The position numbers were made by a program, and so were the translations under genes. Below, one piece after another: positions 49,059 through 62,800 of a stretch of DNA of 64,000 nt. The stretch is from Carya illinoinensis. Lineage: Eukaryota > Streptophyta > Magnoliopsida > Fagales > Juglandaceae. The notes beneath the pieces were generated by a model, which was not told the origin of the DNA, searched no databases, and saw only the letters and a list, made by a program, of their open reading frames with translations. The stretch lies in the NCBI RefSeq assembly GCF_018687715.1, contig NC_056766.1:21714001-21778000 (forward strand), in the 5' to 3' direction. Position 1 is the first letter of the stretch. Every line of letters begins with the position of its first letter.

Positions 49059-50579
49059 ATCCCTTTCTCTTAAATCATAGATCTCCCAAGTTCTGATTTT
49101 ATGTTTTATGTTTTTATTTTTTCAGGAAGCAAACTTTAAAACGTTTTTTTTTTTTTTTTTTTTTTAAATTATTGGCAGGTGTTTTCAGAATCGAATGCAT
49201 TGCTGCTCAAATAGGTAGTAACCTGTTCACACTGGCAAAATCTACGGTATCCTTTTCATCTACAAAATTTATATTTCAAATGTTCCTCTAATCTTTGAAT
49301 TATCAATGAGAATATGCTCCTGCAAGAACATAGCCCACTAATTAATAAATTGTTCCACGGAATGTACTCTTATTATATAGGCTAGAGAAGATTAACAAAA
49401 GAAAAAGTCCCAAATAGAACAGAATAGACAGAGCAAAAGATACACATGCACACTGCCTTATCAAAATGGGTGGATGAAGGAGAGAGGTGGTTGTAAAGTT
49501 TTATACAATTATGAGACTGCAGGGGTGGGTCCAAAGGGCCATGCCTTGGAGAGGTTTCCCAACATATCTACATAAAATGAGCATGAATGAAGTTAGAATG
49601 TTATATGTTGTGGAAATATAATAAAAAATAAAGCAATTTTCAATGTACCTTGGGAGTGCACTAATTGACTTGAAGACGATGAATCACCTGAGTTGGTTTT
49701 TCGATTTTCAAATTTCAATCAAGGCTAATGGAGAGTGTGGAGTAATTTGCTACAAGTTGGAGGCTTTTTAAAGACTAGAAGAAAGCCAGCCAGAAATATG
49801 TGGGTAATGATTTTATGACCAATGAAACAAGGGACAATCACCTGACATATATTTGAGTGGTTGAGTTTATGAATTCATAATTTATTTGGGCGAACACAAA
49901 AAAAATGTTGTACTGTTGATCTTCTAAAATGGGTCAATTGAAGAAGAGAATTAGAAAAGAGAAGAAGAAGAAAGAAAGATGTATTGAAGGGCCCATCAAA
50001 TGGGATTCATGTTGTATTTTTCTATGTTGACTTGGTCATTTGTGTTTTTGTTGGAAAAAAAAGCTATTTGTGTTGTATTTAACTTAATTGAGTGGTAGTC
50101 ACTATGTCTGTCCCATAAACTTTTTTTTATTGATAATGAGTGTTTTAAAACAGAAAAATTTTATTTTGTTGATGTTAGGCTAGGATTAATTGCCTAGAGG
50201 ATCATTGGTAACATCTCTAGCTCTGTATGAACAAAGCAAATAATTCCTTGGTAAAGTTAAGGTAATAAATAGTTTGAGGAACTGAGGCATAAATGTCTTA
50301 GGGGTCTTATTGCTTGTGTGGAGTATGACTGTTAAATGTTTTGCATTTGCATTTGTGGCTCTAGAGAATTTCAGATTGATAAATGCCAAGTCTTACATAA
50401 TCAATTATGTTTTACAGAATGTATTTTGTAACATTAATTAATTTATGAAGAGTGAATACATTTTATACTGAAAACTATCACCTCGTTTGCATGATGGTAT
50501 TGCACTTTAAAAATATATTTTAAACTTGTACAAATTCGGGTTTTGAGCTATTTTGTAAACATCCCTTCCTGTATGACAG
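49059..50579. other. Non-coding stretch upstream of the IST1-like exons
   Basis: AT-rich, with a T run at 49146-49165 and many stops in all frames. I looked for the first exons of an IST1-like gene here and did not find them. Confidence 0.4.
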
Positions 50580-51009
50580 GGAATGTCCATCAGAATTGCG
50601 AGAAGCTATTGCCAGTATAATATTTGCAGCTCCCAGATGTTCAGATGTGCCAGATTTTTTGCAGATAAAAAATTTGTCTACTGCAAAATATGGGAAGGAA
50701 TTTGTCATGGCTGTGTCAGAACTTCGTCCTGACTCTAGCGTCAACCGTACAGTTAAGCAGCTAGCAAATTTTGTAAAGTTTGATATTCTTCAGGGACAGC
50801 CATCATGGCTTCAAAATGCTGATATAAATTTTCACTTTATTTTTCTATTAAATTACTTTTTTTTGCAGGTAACTGAAAAGCTTTCAATTAGTGCTCCAGC
50901 ATCTGAGGTAAAACTCAAGGTATTGAAGGACATTGCACAAGAGTACAAAGTGCAATGGGATTCTACAAGCACAGAAGCAGAATTTGGTAAAAAGCATGAA
51001 GATTTGCTG
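50580..51009 (+). pseudogene. IST1-like (ESCRT-III regulator) gene fragment, two exons
   Basis: IST1-like proteins bind ESCRT-III and the Vps4 ATPase and regulate sorting into multivesicular bodies. Exon 1 (50580-50751) follows an acceptor TATGACAG and encodes ECPSELREAIASIIFAAPRC..PDFLQIKNL..KYGKEFVMAVSELRPDSSVNRT. A 117-nt intron (50752-50868, GTTAAG..TTTGCAG, phase 0) leads to exon 2 (50869-51009), VTEKLSISAP..KLKVLKDIAQEYKVQWDS..EAEFGKKHEDLL, ending at donor CTG|GTACTT. These are the middle and end of the conserved IST1 domain. The N-terminal helices that bind ESCRT-III were not found upstream, nor were later exons. No frame damage is visible within the exons, so it may be a recently truncated copy or part of a gene with long introns. 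Confidence 0.72.
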
Positions 51010-52135
51010 GTACTTATTCAACTTAGTGCTTCAGTTTAATATTCTGACTTAGTAGACGGTTGTTGGAATTGAGCATCTTTAGGTAGAATGTAAAACCCCC
51101 TTCCCATATGGTTAGGAGTGCTACTAATACATAGCTTAGAACAGGTAAGAGATCCAACATAAAACTTTAACTGATCTTATTAAGTGAAAATAAAAAATAA
51201 CATAGTAAGTTTCTAATAACTGAAATGTTTAGAAAACACCATGACCTGGTAAAAGACCAAACTAATCCTATGTGTGAAATACCTTGTTTGGGCTAGGTAT
51301 TATCATTTAGATTTGGCCTGCCTGCTCATCAACTTTCTCATTACCTAGTACATTTAAAACATGAAAAAAAAGTTGTTGAAGACCCAATAAATAGCATATC
51401 ATATAATAAACATAATTTAAATTAGGTTTTACCTTTCGAACACATGTACTCAACATGCATGGCATAAAGAATAACAATTATCGACAAGTACATTGCATGT
51501 CCAACAATTAGTAAACAAATAGGGGACATAGCATATATTGCAATGAATAAACAATCATCATGTTCCTCACCCAATTAACATGCTTTGTGGCAACAACATT
51601 AGCCCTTGTCTCTAAGGTGGTCCCATAGCAAGTAGCCATAGGGTGCTAGAATTCTCATAACTTATCTTTGGTGGACCATACCTTTATGTCAACATTCTTT
51701 GGTTTGGCTTCCACATCCATCCGTGCATCTTTTGTGACTATCGTTTTAATGCTTTAGGCATTCATTTACATAACTTAGCTTTTATCTCGTCTTATAAGCT
51801 TTCCATGGCATGTGTATTAACAAGTGAACTAATCATGTGTTCATAACATTCGATTAATCATGTGTTCATAACATTCGATTCTAACATTTGCATGGCATAA
51901 CAGTAAACATATCATGACAAGTATTGTATGCATCTCATCACAACTTTGATACATAAAAGGCGCTTTCAATGGAAGGGTCATATATAGCATAATAATAATT
52001 GAACAATACTTTCTCAAGCCAAACAAACGCTTTACCACAACTCATAAAGGTATGATTGCACTACATACTTTATCTTAGCTCCAAAAACCAAAGATGTTTC
52101 ACTTAGCAACCCACAAGCTCTTGGATTACACTAGG
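51010..52135. other. No recognisable gene; 25-bp tandem duplication
   Basis: AT-rich sequence with no supported coding frame. AATCATGTGTTCATAACATTCGATT occurs twice back to back at about 51833-51882. Confidence 0.5.
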
Positions 52136-52198
52136 GGTGCTGGGCGGGCCCTTGCATATTCCACCTGCCTGGATTTTCCCAAGCCCTCCCCACATAAT

Positions 52199-52228
52199 TA
52201 TTATATATATATATATATATATATATAA
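52199..52228. repeat. (AT)n microsatellite
   Basis: An uninterrupted TA run of about 28 bp, followed by a TTC-rich tract to about 52270. Confidence 0.9.
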
Positions 52229-52379
52229 TCCTAACCATTTTTGAGATTCTTCTTCTTCTTCTTCCTCCTTTTCCTCTCCTTTCTTGCCCGTAGGCTTCCT
52301 TTCTCCTTTCTTTTTTTTTCATTTCTTCTTCTCCTTCCCTCTCCACTCTTCTTTCTTCTCCTGTCATCACTGTCTTAGA

Positions 52380-52640
52380 TTTTATTATTTTGAGACCCAC
52401 GACCGTGGAACCTGGGTCTTGGCTTTGATTTTTTGGTTGCTTTGAGAGCCATGACCACAACCTTGGGTCTCAGATTTATTTTTTTTTGGTTGTTTTGAGA
52501 GCCACGGCTGCAGCTGTGACTTTTAAATATGGTTGCATGGCCGTGGGTCTCAAATGGTTATTTGGTTGTTTTGAGAGGCCGTAGGTCTCAGCTTTGGTTT
52601 TTTGGTTGTTTTGATTTGGTGATTGTGAGACTCAAATTTG
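52380..52640. repeat. Degenerate short tandem repeats
   Basis: The phrase GGTTGTTTTGAGAGCCA(T/C)G..GGGTCTCA recurs about four times at 60-75 bp spacing with substitutions and indels. No coding potential was found. Confidence 0.6.
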
Positions 52641-52835
52641 GATGTTTTTAGCTCAGATGAAGTTGTTGCGTGTTTGTGACGGGTTATTTGTGAAGGGTTG
52701 AAAGATGTGGGATTTTTTGGATCTAATGGCTGGACGGGCTGGCCGGATTGTGATGGTACCAATTTGCCTGTGCGGTCAGCGGGGTGGAAGGACAATGGCT
52801 AAAGGTGGCACCTGGGATAGGAGGCAAAATAACTT

Positions 52836-54266
52836 ACGGTATCTGTATATATTTTAATCAACTCAACTATGCATTGCAAGGTTAGTAGTTACTTACGATT
52901 TATTTACTTTTTTCTATTTTGCTACACATATTTTGGTACTCTCATCTAATTCAATTCTTAAGTTTCATACTAACGATATTTTAAAATGAATGAAACGAAT
53001 GTTATTTACAACAGAAAGACGATTGCTGCGGAATGAATGACTCATCCAAGGTTAGTAAATTAATCACTTTCTTAAACTTTTGTATTCCATAAACGATACA
53101 CACACAAATACATAAACACAAACATACACATATACATACAAACACGCGCGCACACACACATACACTTATATACATACATACATACAACATATATACATAC
53201 ATCTGTACATACATACATCCATACATACATGCATACATACATCCATACATATATGCATACACACACATACACAGATGAACATATACATACATTCATACAC
53301 GCACAAACATACACATACACACATAGACACAAACATACATATATAAATACATGTGCATATACACACATACACATATACATATGGATGCGTGATTGAGTTT
53401 GAAGAAGAGGAAATTGGAGTAAAGGTAATGATCTTAAAAATATTTGAGTTATTGTTATATTTTTTTGGTTCACTTTTTCTGGAAAACATGACTTATTTTT
53501 TTGTTTTTTTTAAGTTTCAGACAAATAGTCGAGGCTTTTTGGTTTCTCTGTCTTCTTCATTTGCTTCTTTTGTCGTCTCATGTTATCATCTCTTCTGCAC
53601 TATTACTATTAAAGGTATATCCTCCGTCCCGGACAAATTTAACTTAGTAGTTTATTCTAGTTCATTTCAAATTTTTTTACCATAGTTAACTATTTTAATT
53701 CTTTAAATTTTTTACAATAATTCGAATGATTGAAACTTTAATGAGATTTATATTATCAATTAATCTGAAACATTTAATTTAATTGTTTCACTTACAAAAG
53801 CACTTTTTTATATTGTTTATTATATTAGAATTAATAGATATTATCTTATTACCAAGTTTTTTATATTAATAGATGTTATTTTTTCAAGGCATTGAGGCAA
53901 TTTAATCACAAAAGCTTTGGATAGTAGAACGAAAGGCGATATCTTTATATATTTCAATCAACTCAACTACGCATTGCAGGGTGAGTAGTTACTTATGATT
54001 TATTTACTTTTTTCTATTTTGCTACACATATTTTGGTACTCTCATCTAATTCAATTATTAAGTTTCATACTAACGATATTTTAAAATGAATGAAACGAAT
54101 GTCATTTACAACAGAAAGACGATTGCTGCGGAATGAATGACTCACATCCAAAGGTTAGTAAATTAATCTCTCTTAGACTTTCGTATTCCATAAACGATAC
54201 ACACACAAATACATAAACACAAACATACACATATACATACAAACACGCTCACACACACACATACAC

Positions 54267-54297
<31 letters not shown>

Positions 54298-57200
54298 CAT
54301 ACATACATACAACATATATACATACATCTGTGCATACATACTTACACACACACATGCATACATCCATACATATATGCATACACACACATACACAGATGAA
54401 CATATACATACATTCATACACGCACAAACATACACATACACACACAGACACAAACATACATATATAAATACATGTGCATATACAGACATACACATATACA
54501 TATGGATGCGTGATTGAGTTTGAAGAAGAGGAAATTGGAGTAAAGGTAATGATCTTAAAAATATTAGAGTTATTGTTATATTTTTTTGGTTCACTTTTTC
54601 GGGTAAACATGACTAATTTTTTTGTTTTTTTTTAAGTTTCAGACAAATAGTCGAGGCTTTTTGGTTTCTCTGTCTTCTTGATTTGCTTCTTTTGCCGTCT
54701 CATGTTATCATCTCTTCTGCACTATTACTATTTAAGGTATATCCTCCGTCCCGGACAAATTTAACTTAGTAGTTTATTCTAGTTCATTTCAAATTTTTTT
54801 ACCATAGTTAACTATTTTTATTCTTTAAATTTTTTACAATAATTCAAATGATTGAAACTTTAATGAGATTTATATTATCAATTAATCTGAAACATTAAAT
54901 TTAATTGTCTCACTTACAAAAGAAGCACTTTTTTATATTGTTTATTATATTAGAATTTATAGATATTATCCTATAACAAGTTTTTTATATTAATAGATGT
55001 TATTTTTTCAAGGCGTTGAGGCAATTTAATCGCAAAAGCTTTGGATAGCAGAACGAAAGGCGATATCTTTATATATTTCAATCAACTACACTACGCATTG
55101 CAGGGTGAGTAGTTACTTATGATTTATTTACTTTTTTCTATTTTGCTACACATATTTTGGTACTCTCATCTAATTCAATTATTAAGTTTCATATTAACGA
55201 TATTTTAAAATGAATGAAACGGATGTCATTTACAACAGAAAGACGATTGCTGCGGAATGAATGACTCATCCAAGGTTAGTAAATTAATCACTCTCTTAGA
55301 CTTTTGTATTCCATAAACGATACACACACAAATACATAAACACAAGCATACACATATACATACAAACACGCTCACACACACACATAACTTACATACATAC
55401 ATACATACATACAACCTATATACATACATCTGTGCATACATACTTACACACACACATGCATACATCCATACATATATGCATACACACACATACACATGTG
55501 AACATATACATACATTCATACACGCACAAACATACATAGACTCTTGCATACACATACAAACACATACACAAACATACATATATAAATACATGTGCATACA
55601 CACACATACACATATACATATGGATGCGTGATTGAGTTTGAAGAGGAGGAAATTGGAGTAAAGGTAATGATCTTAAAAATATTTGAGTTATTGTTATATT
55701 TTTTTGGTTCACTTTTATAGAAGACATGACTTATTTTTTTGTTTTTTTTAAGTTTCAGACAAATAGTCGAGGCTTTTTGGTTTCTCTGTCTTCTTCATTT
55801 GCTTCTTTTGCCGTCTCATGTTATCATTTCTTCTGCACTATTACTATTTAAGGTATATCATCCGTCCCGGACAAATTTAACTTAGTAGTTTATTTCTAGT
55901 TCAATTCAAATTTTTTTACCATAGTTAACTATTTTTATTCTTTAAATTTTTTACAATAATTCAAATGAGTGAAACTTTAATGAGATTTATATTATCAATT
56001 AATCTGAAACATTAAATTTAATTGTCTCACTTACAAAAGAAGCATTTTTTTATATTGTTTATTATATTAGAATTTATAGATATTATCCTATAACAAGTTT
56101 TTTATATTAATAGATGTTATTTTTTCAAGGCGTTGAGGCAATTTAATCGCAAAAGCTTTGGATAGCAGAACGAAAGGCGATATCTTTATATATTTCAATC
56201 AACTCAACTATGCATTGCAAGGTTAGTAGTTACTTACGATTTATTTACTTTTTTGTATTTTGCTACACATATTTTGGTACTCTCATCTAGTTAAATTCTT
56301 AAGTTTCATACTAACGATATTTTAAAATGAATGAAACGAATGTCATTTACAACAGAAAGACGATTGTTGCGGAATGAATGACTCATCCAAGGTTAGTAAA
56401 TTAATCACTCTCTTAGGCTTTTGTATTCCATAAACGATACGCACACAAATACATAAACACAAACATATACATATACATACAAACACGCGCGCACACAGAC
56501 ATACACTTACATACATACATACATACATACATACAACATATATACATACATCTGTACATACTTACATACATACATACATGCATACATACATCCATACATA
56601 TATGCATACACACACATACACAGATGAACATATACATACATTCATACACGCACAAACATACACATACACACAAAGACACAAACATACATATATAAATACA
56701 TGTGCATTTACACCCATGCACGTATACATATGGATGCGTCATTGAGTTTGAAGAAGAGGGAAATTGGAGTAAAGGTAATGATCTTAAAAATATTTGAGTT
56801 ATTGTTATATTTTTTTGGTTCACTTTTTCTGGAAAACATGACTTATTTTTTTGTTTTTTTTTAAGTTTCAGACAAATAGTCGAGGCTTTTTGGTTTCTCT
56901 GTCTTCTTCATTTGCTTCTTTTGCCGTCTCATGTTATCATCTCTTCTGCACTATTACTATTTAAGGTATATCATCCGTCCCGGACAAATTTAACTTAGTA
57001 GTTTATTCTAGGTCATTTCAAATTTTTTTACCATAGTTAACTATTTTTATTCTTTAAATTTTTTATAATAATTCAAATGATTGAAACTTTAATGAGATTT
57101 ATATTATCAATTAATCTGAAACATTAAATTTAATTGTCTCACTTACACAAGAAGCACTTTTTTATATTGTTTATTATATTAGAATTTATAGATATTATCC

Positions 57201-57618
57201 TATAACAAGTTTTTTATATTAATAGATGTTATTTTTTCAAGGCGTTGAGGCAATTTAATCGCGAAAGCTTTGGATAGCAGAATGAAAGACGATATTTTTA
57301 TATATTTCAATCAACTACACTACGCATTGCAGGGTGAGTAGTTACTTATGATTTATTTACTTTTTTCTATTTTGCTACACATATTTTGGTACTCTCATCT
57401 AATTCAATTATTGAGTTTCATATTAACGATATTTTAAAATGAATGAAACGGATGTCATTTACAACAGAAAGACGATTGCTGCGGAATGAATGACTCATCC
57501 AAGGTTAGTAAATTAATCACTCTCTTAGACTTTTGTATTCCATAAACGATACACACACAAATACATAAACACAAGCATACACATATACATACAAACACGC
57601 TCACACACACACATACAC

Positions 57619-57649
<31 letters not shown>

Positions 57650-59840
57650 CATACATACATACAACATATATACATACATTTGTGCATACATACTTACACA
57701 CACACATGCATACATCCATACATGCATACATAAATCCATACATATATGCATACACACACATACACAGATGAACATATACATACATTCAAACACGCACAAA
57801 CATACACATACACACAAAGACACAAACATACATATATAAATACATGTGCATTTACACCCATGCACGTATACATATGGATGCGTCATTGAGTTTGAAGAAG
57901 AGGAAATTGGAGTAAAGGTAATGATCTTAAAAATATTTGAGTTATTGTTATATTTTTTTGGTTCACTTTTCCTGGAAAACATGACTTATTTTTTTGTTTT
58001 TTTTAAGTTTCAGACAAATAGTCGAGGCTTTTTGGTTTCTCTGTCTTCTTCATTTGCTTCTTTTGCCGTCTGATGTTATCATCTCTTCTGCACTGTTACT
58101 ATTTAAGGTATATCCTCCGTCCCGGTCAAATTTAACTTATGAGTTTATTCTAGTTCATTTCAAATTTTTTTTCCGTAGTTAACTATTTTGATTCTTTAAA
58201 TTTTTTACAATAATTCCAATGATTGAAGCTTTAATGAGATTTATATTATCAATTAATCTGAAACATTAAATTTAATTGTTTCACTTACAAAAGAAGCACT
58301 TTTTTATATTGTTTACTATATTAGAATTAATAGATAATATCTTATAAGAAGTTTTTTATTTTAATAGATGTTATTTTTTCAAGGCGTTGAGGCAATTTAA
58401 TCGCAAAAGCTTTGGATAGCAGAACGAAAGGCGATATCTTTATATATTTCAATCAACTCAACTATGCATTGCAAGGTTAGTAGTTACTTACGATTTATTT
58501 ACTTTTTTGTATTTTGCTACACATATTTTGGTACTCACATCTAGTTAAATTCTTAAGTTTCATACTAACGATATTTTAAAATGAATGAAACGAATGTCAT
58601 TTACAACAGAAAGACGATTGTTGTGGAATGAATGACTCATCCAAGGTTAGTAAATTAATCACTCTCTTAGGCTTTTGTATTCCATAAACGATACGCACAC
58701 AAATACATAAACACAAACATACACATATACATACAAACACGCGCGCACACAGACATACACTTACATACATACATAAATACATACATACAACATATATACA
58801 TACATCTTTACATACATACATACATACATGCATACATACATCCATACATATATGCATACACTCACATACACAGATGAACATATACATACATTCATACACG
58901 CACAAACATACATATATAAATACATGTGCATTTACACCCATGCACGTATACATATGGATGCGTCATTGAGTTTGAAGAAGAGGAAATTGGAGTAAAGGTA
59001 ATGATCTTTAAAATATTTGAGTTATTGTTAAATTTTTTTGGTTCACTTTTTCTGGAAAACATGACTTATTTTTTAGTTTTTTTTAAGTTTCAGACAAATA
59101 GTCGAGGCTTTTTGGTTTCTCTGTCTTCTTCATTTGCTTCTTTTGCCGTCTCATGTTATCATCTCTTCTGCACTGTTACTACTTAAGGTATATCCTCCGT
59201 CCCGGACAAATTTAACTTGGTAGTTTATTCTAGTTCATTTCAAATTTTAATACCATAGTTAACTGTTTTAATTCTGTAAATTTTTTACAATAATTCAAAT
59301 GATTGAAACTTTAATGAGATTTATATTATCAATTAATCTGAAACATTAAATTTAATTGTTTCACTTACAAAAGAAGCACTTTTTTATATTGTTTACTATA
59401 TTAGAATTAATAGATATTATCTTATAAGAAGTTTTTTATATTAATAGATGTTATTTTTTCAAGGCGTTGAGGCAATTTAATCGCAAAAGCTTTGGATAGC
59501 AGAACGAAAGGCGATATCTTTATATATTTCAATCAACTCAACTACGCATTGCAGGGTGAGTAGTTACTTATGATTTATTTACTTTTTTCTATTTTGCTAC
59601 ACATATTTTGGTACTCTCATCTAATTCAATTATTAAGTTTCATACTAACGATATTTTAAAATGAATGAAACGAATGTCATTTACAACATAAAGACGATTG
59701 CTACGGAATGAATGACTCATCCAAGGTTAGTAAATTAATCACTCTCTTAGACTTTCGTATTCCATAAACGATACACACACAAATACATAAACACAAACAT
59801 ACACATATACATACAAACACGCTCACACACACACATACAC

Positions 59841-59871
<31 letters not shown>

Positions 59872-62800
59872 CAACATATATACATACATCTGTGCATACA
59901 TACTTACACACACTCATGCATACATCCATACATATATGCATACACACACATACACAGATGAACATATACATACATTCATACACGCACAAACATACACATA
60001 CACACACAGACACAAACATACATATATAAATACATGTGCATATACATACATACACATATACATATGGATGCGTGATTGAGTTTGAAGAAGAGGAAATTGG
60101 AGTAAAGGTAATGATCTTAAAAATATTTGAGTTATTGTTATATTTTTTTGGTTCACTTTTTCGGGTAAACATGACTAATTTTTTTGTTTTTTTTTAAGTT
60201 TCAGACAAATAGTCGAGGCTTTTTGGTTTCTCTGTCTTCTTCATTTGCTTCTTTTGCCGTCTCATGTTATCATCTCTTCTGCACTGTTACTACTTAAGGT
60301 ATATCCTCCGTCCCGGACAAATTTAACTTGGTAGTTTATTCTAGTTCATTTCAAATTTTAATACCATAGTTAACTGTTTTAATTCTTTAAATTTTTTACA
60401 ATAATTCAAATGATTGAAACTTTAATGAGATTTATATTATCAATTAATCTGAAACATTAAATTTAATTGTTTCACTTACAGAAGAAGCACTTTTTTATAT
60501 TGTTTACTATATTAGAATTAATAGATATTATCTTATAAGAAGATTTTTATATTAATAGATGTTATTTTTTCAAGGCGTTGAGGCAATTTAAGCGCAAAAG
60601 CTTTGGATAGCAGAACGAAAGGCGATATCTTTATATATTTCAATCAACTCAACTACGCATTGCAGGGTGAGTAGTTACTTATGATTTATTTACTTTTTTC
60701 TATTTTGATACACATATTTTGGTACTCTCATCTAATTCAATTATTAAGTTTCATACTAACGATATTTTAAAATGAATGAAACGAATGTCATTTACAACAG
60801 AAAGACGTTTGCTACGGAATGAATGACACATCCAAGGTTAGTAAATTAATCACTCTCTTAGACTTTCGTATTCCATAAACGATACACACACAAATACATA
60901 AACACAAACATACATATATACATACAAACACGCTCACACACACACATACACTTACATACATACATACATACATACAACATATATACATACATCTGTGCAT
61001 ACATACTTACACACACACATGCATACATCCATACATATATGCATACACACACATACACAGATGAACATATACATACATTCATACACGCACAAACATACAC
61101 ATACACACAAAGACACAAACATACATATATAAATACATGTGCATTTACACCCATGCACGTATACATATGGATGCGTCATTGAGTTTGAAGAAGAGGAAAT
61201 TGGAGTAAAGGTAATGATCTTAAAAATATTTGAGTTATTGTTATATTTTTTTGGTTCACTTTTTCTGGAAAACATGACTTATTTTTTTGTTTTTTTTAAG
61301 TTTCAGACAAATAGTCGAGGCTTTTTGGTTTCTCTGTCTTCTTCATTTGCTTCTTTTGCCGTCTGATGTTATCATCTCTTCTGCACTATTACTATTTAAG
61401 GTATATCCTCCGTCCCGGTCAAATTTAACTTATGAGTTTATTCTAGTTCATTTCAAATTTTTTTTCCGTAGTTAACTATTTTGATTCTCTAAATTTTTTA
61501 CAATAATTCCAATGATTGAAGCTTTAATGAGATTTATATTATCAATTAATCTGAAACATTAAATTTAATTGTTTCACTTACAAAAGAAGCACTTTTTTAT
61601 ATTGTTTACTATATTAGAATTAATAGATATTATCTTATAAGAAGTTTTTTATATTAATAGATGTTATTTTTTCAAGGCGTTGAGGCAATTTAATCGCAAA
61701 AGCTTTGGATAGCAGAACGAAAGGCGATATCTTTATATATTTCAATCAACTCAACTATGCATTGCAAGGTTAGTAGTTACTTACGATTTATTTACTTTTT
61801 TGTATTTTGCTACACATATTTTGGTACTCACATCTAGTTAAATTCTTAAGTTTCATACTAACGATATTTTAAAATGAATGAAACGAATGTCATTTACAAC
61901 AGAAAGACGATTGTTGTGGAATGAATGACTCATCCAAGGTTAGTAAATTAATCACTCTCTTAGGCTTTTGTATTCCATAAACGATACGCACACAAATACA
62001 TAAACACAAACATACACATATACATACAAACACGCGCGCACACAGACATACACTTACATACATACATAAATACATACATACAACATATATACATACATCT
62101 TTACATACATACATACATGCATACATACATCCATACATATATGCATACACTCACATACACAGATGAACATATACATACATTCATACACGCACAAACATAC
62201 ATATATAAATACATGTGCATTTACACCCACGCACGTATACATATGGATGCGTCATTGAGTTTGAAGAAGAGGAAATTGGAGTAAAGGTAATGATCTTTAA
62301 AATATTTGAGTTATTGTTAAATTTTTTTGGTTCACTTTTTATAGAAAACATGACTTATTTTTTTGTTTTTTTTAAGTTTCAGAAAAATAGTCGAGGCTTT
62401 TTGGTTTCTCTGTCTTCTTCATTTGCTTCTTTTGCCGTCTCATGTTATCATCTCTTCTGCACTGTTACTACTTAAGGTATATCCTCCCTCCCGGACAAAT
62501 TTAACTTATTAGTTTATTATAGTTCATTTCAAATTTTAATACCATAGTTAACTGTTTTAATTCTTTAAATTTTTTACAATAATTCAAATGATTGAAACTT
62601 TAATGAGATTTATATTATCAATTAATCTGAAACATTAAATTTAATTGTTTCACTTACAAAAGAAGTACTTTTTTATATTGTTTACTATATTAGAATTAAT
62701 AGATATTATCTTATAACAAGTTTTTATATTAATAGATGTTATTTTTTCAGGGCGTTGAGACAATTTAATCGCAAAAGCTTTGGATAGCAGAACTAAAGGC

